Assembly (NCBI GenBank): GCA_964632495.1
Contig: CAZWDS010000008.1
Span: 1-64,000 of the forward strand
DNA length: 64,000 nt
Source of the DNA: CALKXV01 sp964632495
Lineage (GTDB): Bacteria; Pseudomonadota; Alphaproteobacteria; Rhodobacterales; Rhodobacteraceae
Direction: 5' to 3'
Shown here: positions 10,173 to 18,526 of the stretch, in pieces
How positions within the stretch are numbered: position 1 is the first letter of the stretch
Layout of the letters: every line of letters begins with the position of its first letter
Translations under genes and position numbers: made by a program
Notes under the pieces: model-generated
Told to the model about the DNA's origin: nothing
Databases searched by the model: none
The model's input: only the letters and a program-made list of their open reading frames with translations

Positions 10173-11332
10173 TGTTTGATCCTGCCCAAGACCACGAAGA
10201 TATTCGCGACGGCGTCCGCGCCTTTTGCGCTAAATTCCCGGCAGAGTATCACCGCAAGGTCGATCAGGATCGCGTCTATCCCGAGGAATTTGTCGATGCC
10301 CTGACCCGCGAAGGCTGGATGTCGGCTCTTATCCCCGAAGAATACGGCGGCTCGGGTCTTGGTCTTACGGAAGCCAGCGTGATCATGGAAGAAATAAACC
10401 GTGCTGGAGGAAACTCCGGTGCGTGCCATGGCCAGATGTACAATATGAACACCCTAGTGCGACATGGGTCCAAAGAACAGCGACGCAAATATCTGCCCCT
10501 AATCGCGGAAGGTAAACTGCGGCTTCAGTCCATGGGTGTGACGGAACCGACGACAGGGACGGATACAACCAAGATCAAGACCACGGCAGTTCTGAAAGGC
10601 GACCGCTATCTCATAAACGGCCAAAAGGTCTGGATAAGCCGCATTCAGCATTCCGACTACATGATCCTTTTGGCACGCACGACACCCTTGGCCGAGGTTC
10701 AGAAAAAATCCGAAGGCCTCTCCATTTTCCTAGTGGACATACGCGACGCAATGAAAAGCGGTATGACCGTGAAGCCCATCCCCAACATGGTGAACCATGA
10801 AACCAACGAATTGTTTTTCGACAATCTGGAAATCCCTCAGGAAAACCTGATCGGGGAAGAAGGCAAGGGGTTCAAGTACATCATGACCGGCCTGAATGCC
10901 GAGCGCGCTTTAATTGCGGCTGAATGCATCGGGGATGGCTATTGGTTTACGGACAAGGTCACGGCCTATGTCAGCGAACGAAACGTCTTTGGGCGCCCCA
11001 TTGGTCAGAACCAAGGCGTTCAATTCCCCATTGCCGAAGCGTTTATCGAAATCGAGGCGGCCAACCTGATGCGCTATAAGGCTTGTGCCTTGTTCGACGC
11101 AGGCAAACCTTGTGGGGCAGAAGCCAACATGGCTAAGCTTTTGGCGGCCAAAGCTTCTTGGGAAGCTGCGAACGCGTGCATTCAGTTTCACGGCGGCTTT
11201 GGATTTGCGGAAGAATATGATGTCGAGCGCAAGTTCCGCGAAACGCGGCTGTATCAGGTTGCCCCGATCTCGACGAACCTGATCCTGTCCTATGTTGCCG
11301 AACATGTTCTGGGTATGCCCAGATCGTTTTGA
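10172..11332 (+). CDS. Acyl-CoA dehydrogenase family protein
   Basis: A 386-residue flavoenzyme of the acyl-CoA dehydrogenase fold, with the N-terminal helical domain, a middle beta domain (MGVTEPTTGTDTTKIKT at about 127-143; NGQKVWISR) and the C-terminal helical domain (GGFGFAEEYDVERKFRE). In medium-chain enzymes the catalytic Glu sits in an 'IYEGT' motif; here the same place reads APISTNLIL, so the base is missing or lies elsewhere, as in some subfamilies. It is translationally coupled to the dimethylglycine-dehydrogenase-like gene; both enzyme types donate electrons to ETF. The acyl substrate is unknown. It ends 15 bases before the convergent LysR gene. Confidence 0.9.
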   Translation: MFDPAQDHEDIRDGVRAFCAKFPAEYHRKVDQDRVYPEEFVDALTREGWMSALIPEEYGGSGLGLTEASVIMEEINRAGGNSGACHGQMYNMNTLVRHGSKEQRRKYLPLIAEGKLRLQSMGVTEPTTGTDTTKIKTTAVLKGDRYLINGQKVWISRIQHSDYMILLARTTPLAEVQKKSEGLSIFLVDIRDAMKSGMTVKPIPNMVNHETNELFFDNLEIPQENLIGEEGKGFKYIMTGLNAERALIAAECIGDGYWFTDKVTAYVSERNVFGRPIGQNQGVQFPIAEAFIEIEAANLMRYKACALFDAGKPCGAEANMAKLLAAKASWEAANACIQFHGGFGFAEEYDVERKFRETRLYQVAPISTNLILSYVAEHVLGMPRSF

Positions 11333-11347
11333 CGATTGCTTGGACCG

Positions 11348-12253
11348 TTATTCCAAAGCGTCCAAGTGGGCCAAAAGTTCGTCCATCAGAAAGCTGTAAA
11401 ACGCCTGCCCCGCATCGCTTAAGGGTACCGACATCGGTTCGATCCGCAGGTATTCGACGCTTAATCCGGGCTCGGCAATCGGAATCACACGTCGTCGGTC
11501 TCCTGCCAGATCGGGCAAACACAGAATACCGGGCAGTATTGTGGCCCAGTCTGACCGCTCGACCAGATCAAGTGTTGTGAACATGGAATCCAGTTCCATC
11601 AGACGGCCCACTTCAAGCCCGTTGGTGGCCAGATACTGATCAATCTTGCGACGCCGGACGTTTTCGGGACTGGGCAGAACAAGGTTCAGCGCGGGAAGAT
11701 CGGCCAGCCGCACGGATGTTTGATCGGCCAATGGGCTGTCTGCGGCAACCACAAAATACTCTTGGTCCGACCCCATCAGATTGGCTCGCAGTCGCGGATC
11801 GGCATCAAAGGCGGGCACCACGGCAAAATCCAACTCACCGGCAAGAACTTGGCGGGACAACTCGCCCGAATAGGCCTCGCAGACGGTGACTTTTACATAA
11901 GGATACTCCTCGGCAAACCTCAGCAGTGCGGGCCCCAAAACGGATCGTGTAAATGTCGGCATCAGCCCAACCGTAACCTGCCCCGTCACCGCACCAGGTA
12001 GGGCCATCAAGTTCGCTTCGGCTTCTGCGGCAGCGTGAATGACGCGCACGGCGTCCCGGTAGAACCGCTTTCCGACCTCGGTGGGCGTCACACCTGTCGA
12101 ACTTCGGTTCAATAGTTGAACTTGATAGCGATCTTCCAACTGGCGCACATGCATCGACAGGCCAGATTGCGTGGCGTTCACCCGCTGCGCACCGGCAGAA
12201 AACGACCCTTCTTCAAAAACGGCGACAAAGTATTTCAAATGTTGAAGTTTCAC
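11348..12253 (-). CDS. LysR family transcriptional regulator
   Basis: A 301-residue regulator with the N-terminal winged helix-turn-helix (MKLQHLKYFVAVFEEGSFS; NATQSGLSMHVRQLE at about 26-40) and a type-2 periplasmic-binding-like effector domain (about 90-290). It is divergent from the flavin reductase-Gfo/Idh-BKACE operon across a 111-base gap, the usual arrangement for a LysR activator of the neighbouring genes. It is also convergent with the acyl-CoA dehydrogenase, so a role for that operon is possible but less likely. Confidence 0.93.
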   Translation of the reverse strand: MKLQHLKYFVAVFEEGSFSAGAQRVNATQSGLSMHVRQLEDRYQVQLLNRSSTGVTPTEVGKRFYRDAVRVIHAAAEAEANLMALPGAVTGQVTVGLMPTFTRSVLGPALLRFAEEYPYVKVTVCEAYSGELSRQVLAGELDFAVVPAFDADPRLRANLMGSDQEYFVVAADSPLADQTSVRLADLPALNLVLPSPENVRRRKIDQYLATNGLEVGRLMELDSMFTTLDLVERSDWATILPGILCLPDLAGDRRRVIPIAEPGLSVEYLRIEPMSVPLSDAGQAFYSFLMDELLAHLDALE

Positions 12254-12364
12254 CGTCCGCCCTACTTTTCTCGCTATCAGGTTTTCAGATCGAGATTATC
12301 ACCAATTATTAGTTTTTGAATACCCCCAGACCGCTATCTATAGAAACACAGAGGAGAGGCGCCG
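12254..12364. promoter_or_regulatory. Divergent LysR / flavin-reductase promoter region
   Basis: An A+T-rich stretch (about 12285-12350, containing ATTATCACCAATTATTAG and TATCTATAG) between the divergent LysR gene and the flavin reductase. GAGGAGAGGCGCCG precedes the ATG at 12365. A LysR site is likely here by position, but no clear T-N11-A dyad can be singled out. Confidence 0.4.
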
Positions 12365-12871
12365 ATGAACATGCACAGTCCATACCCAGCCCCGTTCGAT
12401 TCGCGTGATTTACGCGACGTTTTGGGCCGTTTCGCCACCGGCGTTGCTGTAATCACGACCTGCGGCGAGGATGGCCAGCCTTTGGGCTTGGCGGTGAACT
12501 CTTTTGCCTCGGTCTCGCTTGATCCTGCGGAAATCCTTTGGAGCATTGTTTCAAAGGCTCCGTCACGCTCGGCCTTTGAAAACCATGGCGCTTTTGCCGT
12601 TAATATCATGTGCGAAGAGGACAAAGATCAAACCCTGAGGTTCGCCAAGCCGATTGACGACAAGTTCGAGGGTGTGTCTTGGCGTCGGGGTTGGCGCGAT
12701 GTGCCTGTGCTGGATAACGCGCTGGCGTCGTTAGAGTGCGATGTGAAACAGATGATCGAATGCGGGGATCACCACATTATCGTCGGCTCGGTCCGTGCTA
12801 TCGACAGTCGGGACGGTGATCCGCTGGTGTTCTTCAAGGGCCAATTCTCGTCACTGGGAACGGACATTTGA
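12365..12871 (+). CDS. Flavin reductase family protein (HpaC-like)
   Basis: A 168-residue split-barrel FMN-binding protein. Proteins of this type use NAD(P)H to reduce flavin for a partner monooxygenase or act as small flavin enzymes. The start of the barrel, GRFATGVAVITTCGEDG (about 22-38), and LAVNSFASVSLDPAEILWS (about 43-61) match the family. No flavin-dependent monooxygenase is adjacent, so the partner is unknown. The stop overlaps the TTG start of the next gene (TTGA). Confidence 0.9.
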   Translation: MNMHSPYPAPFDSRDLRDVLGRFATGVAVITTCGEDGQPLGLAVNSFASVSLDPAEILWSIVSKAPSRSAFENHGAFAVNIMCEEDKDQTLRFAKPIDDKFEGVSWRRGWRDVPVLDNALASLECDVKQMIECGDHHIIVGSVRAIDSRDGDPLVFFKGQFSSLGTDI

Positions 12872-13896
12872 GCGGGTCGGACGCGGGACAACCGCTTCGT
12901 ATTGCAATTGCAGGTTTCGGCTGGTGGGGGCGGCATATCGCCAAACGGCTGGATGGCCATACTGGTATCAAAGTCGCAGGCGTGATCGAGCCGGTTCAGG
13001 CTGTGCATGATGATATTCGTGCGGCTGGACTTGCGCCTATGGACAGTTTCGACACAGCCCTTTCACGCGATGATGTGGATGCTGTCGTTCTGACAACGCC
13101 AAACCCGGTGCACGAAGAACAGGTGATCGCCACTGCGAAAGCGGGCAAACACGTGTTCTGCGAAAAGCCATTGGGCCTGACGGCGGCAAGTGCGCGTCGG
13201 TCAGTCGCGGCGGTTGAAGCGGCAGGTGTCCAGCTTGGCATAGGGCACGAGCGGCGGTTCGAACCTGCGATGGTGTCCCTGAAGTCCGCCATAGATGCAG
13301 GCGAGTTGGGCACCATCATGCACGCGGAACTGGCGTTCTCCCATGACAAATTGATCGGCGTGCCAAAGGACGACTGGCGCACATCAAAAGCCGTGTCGCC
13401 TGCAGCCGGCATGACGGCCATGGGCATCCATTTGACCGACCTTTTAATCTCGTTCTTTGGGCGGGTCAAAACGGTGCAGGCGATGACGGCCAGTCGATCG
13501 CTTGGCTGGGAAACCGGCGATGTGGTGACGGCTCAATTAGGGTTTGAGGCCGGGATGACGGCCACGCTATCGGCTGTACTGCACACGCCCCATTTCATCC
13601 GTTGCCATGTCTTTGGCACCCAGCAATGGATTGAAATCCTGAACGAAAGTCACCCTGATACGCCCGGCGGGAAAGTCACTTATGACGTGGCCGAGACGGG
13701 AAAGGACAAGGTGCACAAGGAATTGGCTTGGGAAGATGCCGTGGTGCACAATCTTGAAGCCTTTGCCGCTGCGATTGCGGGGACCGCGCCTTATCCCTTC
13801 ACGACCGAGCAGATGGTACACAACATCGAAGTGCTTGAGGCCATCGCCTTGTCAGCGGAAGACAGGCGCACGGTCGAAATCTCTGAACTGGCATGA
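12868..13896 (+). CDS. Gfo/Idh/MocA family oxidoreductase
   Basis: A 342-residue NAD(P)-dependent oxidoreductase. The Rossmann glycine motif (IAGFGWWGRHIA, about 13-24) and the catalytic EKP signature (HVFCEKPLGLT, about 92-102) are present, followed by the C-terminal beta-sheet domain. It starts with TTG overlapping the upstream TGA, and its own stop overlaps the BKACE ATG (ATGA), so the three genes form a coupled operon. Substrates in the family are usually sugars, sugar acids or cyclitols; the specific one is unknown. Confidence 0.9.
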   Translation: MSGSDAGQPLRIAIAGFGWWGRHIAKRLDGHTGIKVAGVIEPVQAVHDDIRAAGLAPMDSFDTALSRDDVDAVVLTTPNPVHEEQVIATAKAGKHVFCEKPLGLTAASARRSVAAVEAAGVQLGIGHERRFEPAMVSLKSAIDAGELGTIMHAELAFSHDKLIGVPKDDWRTSKAVSPAAGMTAMGIHLTDLLISFFGRVKTVQAMTASRSLGWETGDVVTAQLGFEAGMTATLSAVLHTPHFIRCHVFGTQQWIEILNESHPDTPGGKVTYDVAETGKDKVHKELAWEDAVVHNLEAFAAAIAGTAPYPFTTEQMVHNIEVLEAIALSAEDRRTVEISELA

Positions 13897-14702
13897 CGCA
13901 GCCCTTACCTAGATTGATGGTGGCGCCGAACGGAGCGCGCCGAACCAAGTCCGACCACCCCGCTTTACCGGTCACGCTTGACGAGATCGTTGAAACCGCT
14001 GTTGCGTGTCAAGGCGCCGGAGCGGACGGGATCCACGTGCATGTGCGCGATAAGGACGGTCAGCATAGCCTTGATGTTGGACAATACCGCGAGACACTGG
14101 CGGCACTGACTGACGCGGCGCCGGGACTTTTCCTTCAGGTCACCAGCGAAGCCGCCGGTCGGTTCGGCCCCGAAGCGCAGATGCAGATGATCCGCGCGCT
14201 GCAGCCCAAATCCGTCTCTTTGGCGCAAAGTGAACTGATGCGGGAACCCACCACCAAAGATACAGCGGCTGCGTTTTACGCTTGGGCGCATGACGCGGGC
14301 GTTGGTATTCATCACATTGCCTATTCCCCGGAAGAACTGCGGCAGTTCTTAGCCCTGGTCGACGAAGGCATTATTCCGGGCACCTATCATCCGTTGCAAT
14401 TGGTTTTGGGGTCCTATGCCGGAACCGAACCATCGCACCCGCCGGATCTTGACGCCTATCGCGTTTTACTGGAGGCACGCCGCGATGATCTGGACTTGGA
14501 CTGGATGATTTGCGCCTTTGGGTCGGGCGAAACCGCCTGCCTTGTCGAGGCCGCCCGCCACGGAGGCAAGATGCGCGTCGGGTTCGAGAATTCACTTTGG
14601 AACGCAGATGGCTCGGTCGCGGAAGACAACGCCGCCCGCGTGTCCGAGGTTGTGGCCGCTTTGGGCGCGCCGTTTCAGACTTTGTCGCCAGACGACAGAT
14701 GA
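13893..14702 (+). CDS. BKACE family (3-keto-5-aminohexanoate cleavage enzyme-like) protein
   Basis: A 269-residue TIM-barrel enzyme of the beta-keto acid cleavage family. These enzymes condense a beta-keto acid with acetyl-CoA to give acetoacetate and a new CoA ester. Metal-binding His48 and His50 are in GIHVHVRDKDG, and VTSEAAGRFG and CAFGSGETA follow as in the family. Substrates vary widely (keto-aminohexanoate, beta-keto adipate, dehydrocarnitine and others), so none is assigned. It is the last gene of the LysR-linked operon and overlaps the convergent cupin gene by 28 bases at the 3' end. Confidence 0.88.
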   Translation: MTQPLPRLMVAPNGARRTKSDHPALPVTLDEIVETAVACQGAGADGIHVHVRDKDGQHSLDVGQYRETLAALTDAAPGLFLQVTSEAAGRFGPEAQMQMIRALQPKSVSLAQSELMREPTTKDTAAAFYAWAHDAGVGIHHIAYSPEELRQFLALVDEGIIPGTYHPLQLVLGSYAGTEPSHPPDLDAYRVLLEARRDDLDLDWMICAFGSGETACLVEAARHGGKMRVGFENSLWNADGSVAEDNAARVSEVVAALGAPFQTLSPDDR

Positions 14703-15079
14703 GGCACGGTTTCGCCTGTTTCGGTGAACGTTCGCGTGACTTCGGCGGCTGCATAAATCCACAGAATTTTCAAAGGCCCCTCACCGATATTGAGGAACCG
14801 ATGAGGCATTTCGGCGGGAATAAAGCTTGTGTCCATTGGTCCCAACTCGGTTTCAACACCGGCCACTTCGGCCCTTGCGCGGCCTTCCAAAACGGTAACC
14901 TGTTCGTCACAATTGTGGCTGTGCATGGGGGCCTTCATGCCGGCGGGGAAGATCGTGGTACCCGTGGTGAACGGCGGATCATCAACGCGCCCTCGCCCAA
15001 TCATCAGGCGCGTTTCAACGCCGTCGCCCCGGGCAAAAGGCGTGATCGACGTATAGGGAACGATGGCTTCGTTGCTCAT
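14675..15079 (-). CDS. Cupin domain-containing protein
   Basis: A small (134-residue) single-domain cupin. The metal-site motif is seen as PMHSHNCDEQVTVLEGRARA and the second motif as FIPAEMPHRFLNIG. The ATG at 15079 is chosen because GGAGAC lies upstream; an in-frame ATG twelve bases earlier would bury that site. Its 3' end overlaps BKACE tail to tail. Function is unknown; small cupins in catabolic loci are often isomerases, dioxygenases or sensory proteins. Confidence 0.85.
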   Translation of the reverse strand: MSNEAIVPYTSITPFARGDGVETRLMIGRGRVDDPPFTTGTTIFPAGMKAPMHSHNCDEQVTVLEGRARAEVAGVETELGPMDTSFIPAEMPHRFLNIGEGPLKILWIYAAAEVTRTFTETGETVPHLSSGDKV

Positions 15080-15117
15080 GATAGTCTCCATGGGTCGGTG
15101 CAAAAGAGGGGAATAGG

Positions 15118-16176
15118 ATGAACGATGGTGAATTGCGCAAAGTCGATGCTGACCGGTTGCGCGCTTTTATTGCCGATGCGTTTCGGGCCTGCGGGATGCC
15201 GGACGAGAATGCAAAACGCATGGGTCGCTTGATGGCCGAGGCGGATATTGGCGGTCAGGACGGGCACGGCGTGTTTCGATTGCCGATGTACATTAAACGC
15301 ATTCAGGCAGGTGGGATGGAGGTTGATCCGGACATCCGGGTCATTTCCGAACGCACCGCAACTGCGCTTTTGGATGGCGGCAACGGACCCGGGCATCTGG
15401 TGATGTCGAGGGCGGCTGAACTGGCGGTTGAGAAGGCCAAGACCACAGGTATTGCTTGGGTGGGTGCGCGGCATTCCAATCACGCGGGCCCTGCGTTTCT
15501 TTATGCTCAGATGCCATTGGCCGAAGATATGATCGGCCTTTACGTGGCGGTCGGTAGTGCGAACCACATGCCGCCTTGGGGTGGCACGGACCTGCTGCTG
15601 AGCACCAATCCCATTTCGGTCGCGATCCCATCCAATACCCGTCCGGCGGTCGTTCTGGACATGGCGACGACCGTTGCGGCCTACGGCAAGGTTAAAACGG
15701 CGGCAGACCGGGGCGAGACCATGCCCGAGGGCTGGATGATCGACAAACTGGGCCAACCGCTGACCGACCCGACCCGGTCTGGTGAAGGGTTGTTGTTGCC
15801 GATTGGCGGGCCGAAAGGTTACGGATTGTCGCTGATCTTTGGGCTTTTGGCGGGTACGTTGAATGGCGCGGCTTTCGGCAAAGACGTGGTGGATTTCAAC
15901 GCCGACCCGAAGGCGACGACCAACACGGGGCATTTCGTTGTTGCCTTGGATATCGCGGCCTTTGCGGATGTCGAAACGTTTAAACATCAAATCGACGGGA
16001 TTTGGGACGAGATGAAATCGTCTGCGCTTTTGCCCGGGGTCGAGGATATCCGACTGCCCGGCGAACGTCTGTCTGCAACAACCGCCGCGCATCTGGCCAA
16101 TGGCATCGCAATCCCGGAGGCTTTGGGAAACCGGCTTGATGGGCTGGCGGACGATCTGAGAATCGAGCGGCTCTGA
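15118..16176 (+). CDS. Ldh family (malate/L-lactate/ureidoglycolate-type) oxidoreductase
   Basis: A 352-residue NAD(P)-dependent dehydrogenase of the MDH2/YlbC/Ldh2 fold, which oxidises 2-hydroxy acids or reduces 2-keto/imino acids. Family signatures visible include GQDGHGVFRLP (about 43-53), VGARHSNHAGPA (about 115-126, with the catalytic His), STNPISVAIPS and GPKGYGLSLIF. AGAGGGGAATAGG precedes the ATG. It is divergent from the cupin gene, from which it is separated by 38 bases. Confidence 0.9.
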   Translation: MNDGELRKVDADRLRAFIADAFRACGMPDENAKRMGRLMAEADIGGQDGHGVFRLPMYIKRIQAGGMEVDPDIRVISERTATALLDGGNGPGHLVMSRAAELAVEKAKTTGIAWVGARHSNHAGPAFLYAQMPLAEDMIGLYVAVGSANHMPPWGGTDLLLSTNPISVAIPSNTRPAVVLDMATTVAAYGKVKTAADRGETMPEGWMIDKLGQPLTDPTRSGEGLLLPIGGPKGYGLSLIFGLLAGTLNGAAFGKDVVDFNADPKATTNTGHFVVALDIAAFADVETFKHQIDGIWDEMKSSALLPGVEDIRLPGERLSATTAAHLANGIAIPEALGNRLDGLADDLRIERL

Positions 16177-16190
16177 GGCTCCGCCATAAG

Positions 16191-16215
16191 AAGCGCTCTC
16201 CAACGGAGGGCGCTT
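16191..16215. terminator. Stem-loop between convergent genes
   Basis: AAGCGCTCTCC / GGAGGGCGCTT with a three-base loop forms an 11-bp stem with one G-T pair, lying between the convergent Ldh-like and OsmC genes. No long T-run follows on either strand, so termination efficiency is uncertain. Confidence 0.5.
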
Positions 16216-16241
16216 GCCGGGTCATTCCAACGCTCCGCGCC

Positions 16242-16721
16242 TCAAGCCTGATGGTCCCACAGGGCACCGTTGATCGTCCAGTTCTCGACAACTTCGCTGC
16301 CGGACTGACGCATCATCATAGCGACGGCACAATGGCTGCTTAGTTTGGTGACGATCTCGTTGATGTTCTCGGGATGGCCGGTCATCGTCGCATTGATATT
16401 GATAACGACCTTCGGAAAAGGCACGTCAATCGGCTTGATCAGGCGGGTGCCGTGGCTGTCCATCGTTGTGACAATGTCGATGTCCATGTCTTCGATCACA
16501 ACGTCATTGGCGGCGGCCAGTTTGTTGGAAATCACATGGGTACATCCGGCAAGTCCCGCAAAGACCATTTCGACGGGCATAGGACCCTCGTTGGTGCCGC
16601 CGCGCTCAATTGGTTCGTCGATGATCATATCCACATCTCGCGAGCGGGCATGAGATTTGGTTTTGGTCTCTTGGCGCGCTTGCGTGCGGAATGTCCAGAT
16701 CGGTTTTTCTTTGACGGCCAT
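16242..16721 (-). CDS. OsmC family protein
   Basis: A 159-residue OsmC/Ohr-fold protein. Both redox Cys regions are visible: AGLAGCTHVISNKLA (about 70-84) and SSHCAVAMMMRQ (about 127-138). The family reduces organic or fatty-acid hydroperoxides using a reactive Cys pair. GGAGGCCCAC precedes the ATG. It lies 13 bases downstream of the Asp/Glu-racemase-family gene and probably closes the tctB-tctA-tctC operon. Confidence 0.88.
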   Translation of the reverse strand: MAVKEKPIWTFRTQARQETKTKSHARSRDVDMIIDEPIERGGTNEGPMPVEMVFAGLAGCTHVISNKLAAANDVVIEDMDIDIVTTMDSHGTRLIKPIDVPFPKVVININATMTGHPENINEIVTKLSSHCAVAMMMRQSGSEVVENWTINGALWDHQA

Positions 16722-16734
16722 GTGGGCCTCCTAA

Positions 16735-17463
16735 TCAAGCAAATTCTTCGGGAAGGGCCATGCGCGTGATGCGCCCGCCCCGTTCCAGCGGATCGGTCAC
16801 ACCCAGCTTGCGCAGGGCGTACCAGTAGGTCACGGCATTGACGGAAATCACCGGGCGGCCCAGTTTTTCTTCCAGTCCGTCAAGGTAATCGACGATCCCA
16901 AGGGCGCCGCCCACATGCAAAAAGCAATCGACATCCGGGCCGTCCAGCCCATCAAAGGCTTCGTGCACCTTTTCGACCGGCAGGTTGATGATGTCTTCGG
17001 GCTTAAGCACTTTCAGGAAATCGTGGCGTAGGATTTCGAACCCCATAGCGTTGTAATAGTCACGGGCGCTTTCGGCAAAAAGCTCGATCATAGGTGACAG
17101 CATCGCGATCTTCTTGGCGCCCACCGTTTTCAATCCAGCCACCGTGGCGTCCGTTGCAGTAACGACAGGCACGTCGGGCAGTGCTTTTTTGTGTTGTTCT
17201 CGGTACCAGGCCTGGCGTTCAACCGACCAGTATCGCATTTCCATCGAATTGCCGGTGACGACCATATCGGGGTGACACCCCATAGCGCCGGGCAGTGCGT
17301 CTATGACCGCCTCGTGCACTTTGTCGGGTTGGGTCAGGGTGAAGCGATAGCATTGGTTGCTGACGCCTTCGGGGCGCATGGATTCGTATTCGGGCTGCAT
17401 GTTGGAATTTTGCAGCGGGATCATCAGACCCAGAACGCCACGGGGACCAAATCTGTCAGGCAT
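16735..17463 (-). CDS. Asp/Glu racemase superfamily protein (maleate isomerase/arylmalonate decarboxylase-like)
   Basis: A 242-residue protein of the arylmalonate-decarboxylase/maleate-isomerase branch of the Asp/Glu racemase fold. The start GPRGVLGLMIPLQNSNMQPE and the second-repeat TDATVAGLKTVGAKKIAMLSP fit the fold. Characterised members use one or two Cys; the place of the first Cys reads VVTGNSM (68-74) and the second FLHVGGALG (181-189), so neither has Cys, though Cys63 and Cys180 lie nearby. The ATG at 17463 follows AAAGGACAGACCC; the longer frame to 17562 overlaps tctC. Linked to a tricarboxylate-type transporter, it may act on the imported diacid (inference). Confidence 0.75.
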   Translation of the reverse strand: MPDRFGPRGVLGLMIPLQNSNMQPEYESMRPEGVSNQCYRFTLTQPDKVHEAVIDALPGAMGCHPDMVVTGNSMEMRYWSVERQAWYREQHKKALPDVPVVTATDATVAGLKTVGAKKIAMLSPMIELFAESARDYYNAMGFEILRHDFLKVLKPEDIINLPVEKVHEAFDGLDGPDVDCFLHVGGALGIVDYLDGLEEKLGRPVISVNAVTYWYALRKLGVTDPLERGGRITRMALPEEFA

Positions 17464-17524
17464 GGGTCTGTCCTTTGTGGGCCAGGGCGCAAAACGCCCC
17501 GGCCTTGTGCTTGTGTAAACCAGC

Positions 17525-18484
17525 TTACTGCGTGATCGACTCGACCAAAGCTTTGTAGGCAACAGACTGCTCTTCGCGCATCGCCTGATAGCCTTCGCCT
17601 AGCAGAAGATCGGTGTTTTCGCCGAGGCGGCCCATCAAACGCTGAAAGCTTGTGTCTTCCTGCAAAGCGGTGAACGCGCCTTCCAGCTTTGCAATAACGT
17701 CCTCAGGCGTGCCAGCCGGAGCCAGTACAACGCGGTGCATGAAGCCGATGTCGCCTTCGATGCCTGCTTCGCCAAAGGTTGGCACATCGTCATAGATACG
17801 CTCGGGACCAGCGGTCGCCAGTACGCGAACTTTGCCAGCATCGACAAGCGGGCCAAGAACCGAAGGGAAACCCATGGTCACTTGCGCATCACCCGACAGA
17901 AGCGCTTGCATAGCTGGTCCGCCCCCTTTGTAAGGCACGAGATTGAAGGCAGCGCCCGTCTCTTTCATGATCTGAGCGGCTGGCACGAACAATGCGCCCC
18001 AGTTGCCCGAGTGTGCCATATTGATGGCGCCCGGGTTCGCAGAAGCAGCCGCGATCAGATCGTCAAAAGTTTCGTATTCGCTGTCGCCACTGACGACCAC
18101 GGCAATTGGCGCAAAGTTCACGCGCGCAACTGGCACAAAATCTTCCATCGGATTGTAGGGCAGGTTTTCTACGTGCTGCTGCAGCATGTCGGTGTAGTTA
18201 TGCGCGAACAAAAGCGTATACCCATCAGCTGCGGAATCCGCGACTTCCTGCGTGCCCTTCTGACCACCTGCACCGGGGCTGAGGCGAACGATCATCGCCT
18301 GGCCCAAATGTGCGGGAATGGTCGAGGTGATGACACGCGCATTCAGGTCATGGGATCCACCCGGTCCAAACGGGATCACCAGCGTGATCGGCTTTTCGGG
18401 ATATTCCGCATATGCGGCTGTTCCCAGACCAAGCATGGCGACCATTGCGGCCCCCACGGTCTTTTTGAGTGTCTTAGAAAACAT
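17525..18484 (-). CDS. tctC: TctC/Bug-type solute-binding protein of a tripartite tricarboxylate transporter
   Basis: A 319-residue periplasmic binding protein with a signal peptide (1-26, AAYAEYPEK) and the Bug-family ITLVIPFGPGGSHDLNARV beginning (about 33-51). Such proteins capture carboxylates and deliver them to the TctA-TctB membrane pair encoded immediately upstream. GGAGGAAGAC precedes the ATG. The ligand is not predictable by eye. Confidence 0.92.
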   Translation of the reverse strand: MFSKTLKKTVGAAMVAMLGLGTAAYAEYPEKPITLVIPFGPGGSHDLNARVITSTIPAHLGQAMIVRLSPGAGGQKGTQEVADSAADGYTLLFAHNYTDMLQQHVENLPYNPMEDFVPVARVNFAPIAVVVSGDSEYETFDDLIAAASANPGAINMAHSGNWGALFVPAAQIMKETGAAFNLVPYKGGGPAMQALLSGDAQVTMGFPSVLGPLVDAGKVRVLATAGPERIYDDVPTFGEAGIEGDIGFMHRVVLAPAGTPEDVIAKLEGAFTALQEDTSFQRLMGRLGENTDLLLGEGYQAMREEQSVAYKALVESITQ

Positions 18485-18526
18485 GTCTTCCTCCTAGGTT
18501 GGACTTAGTTTTTGCGTTTGGCCCTT

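Noticed and set aside
15076..16203. 375-codon minus-strand frame opposite the Ldh-like gene
   Set aside because: Antisense to a well-matched dehydrogenase and without family similarity.
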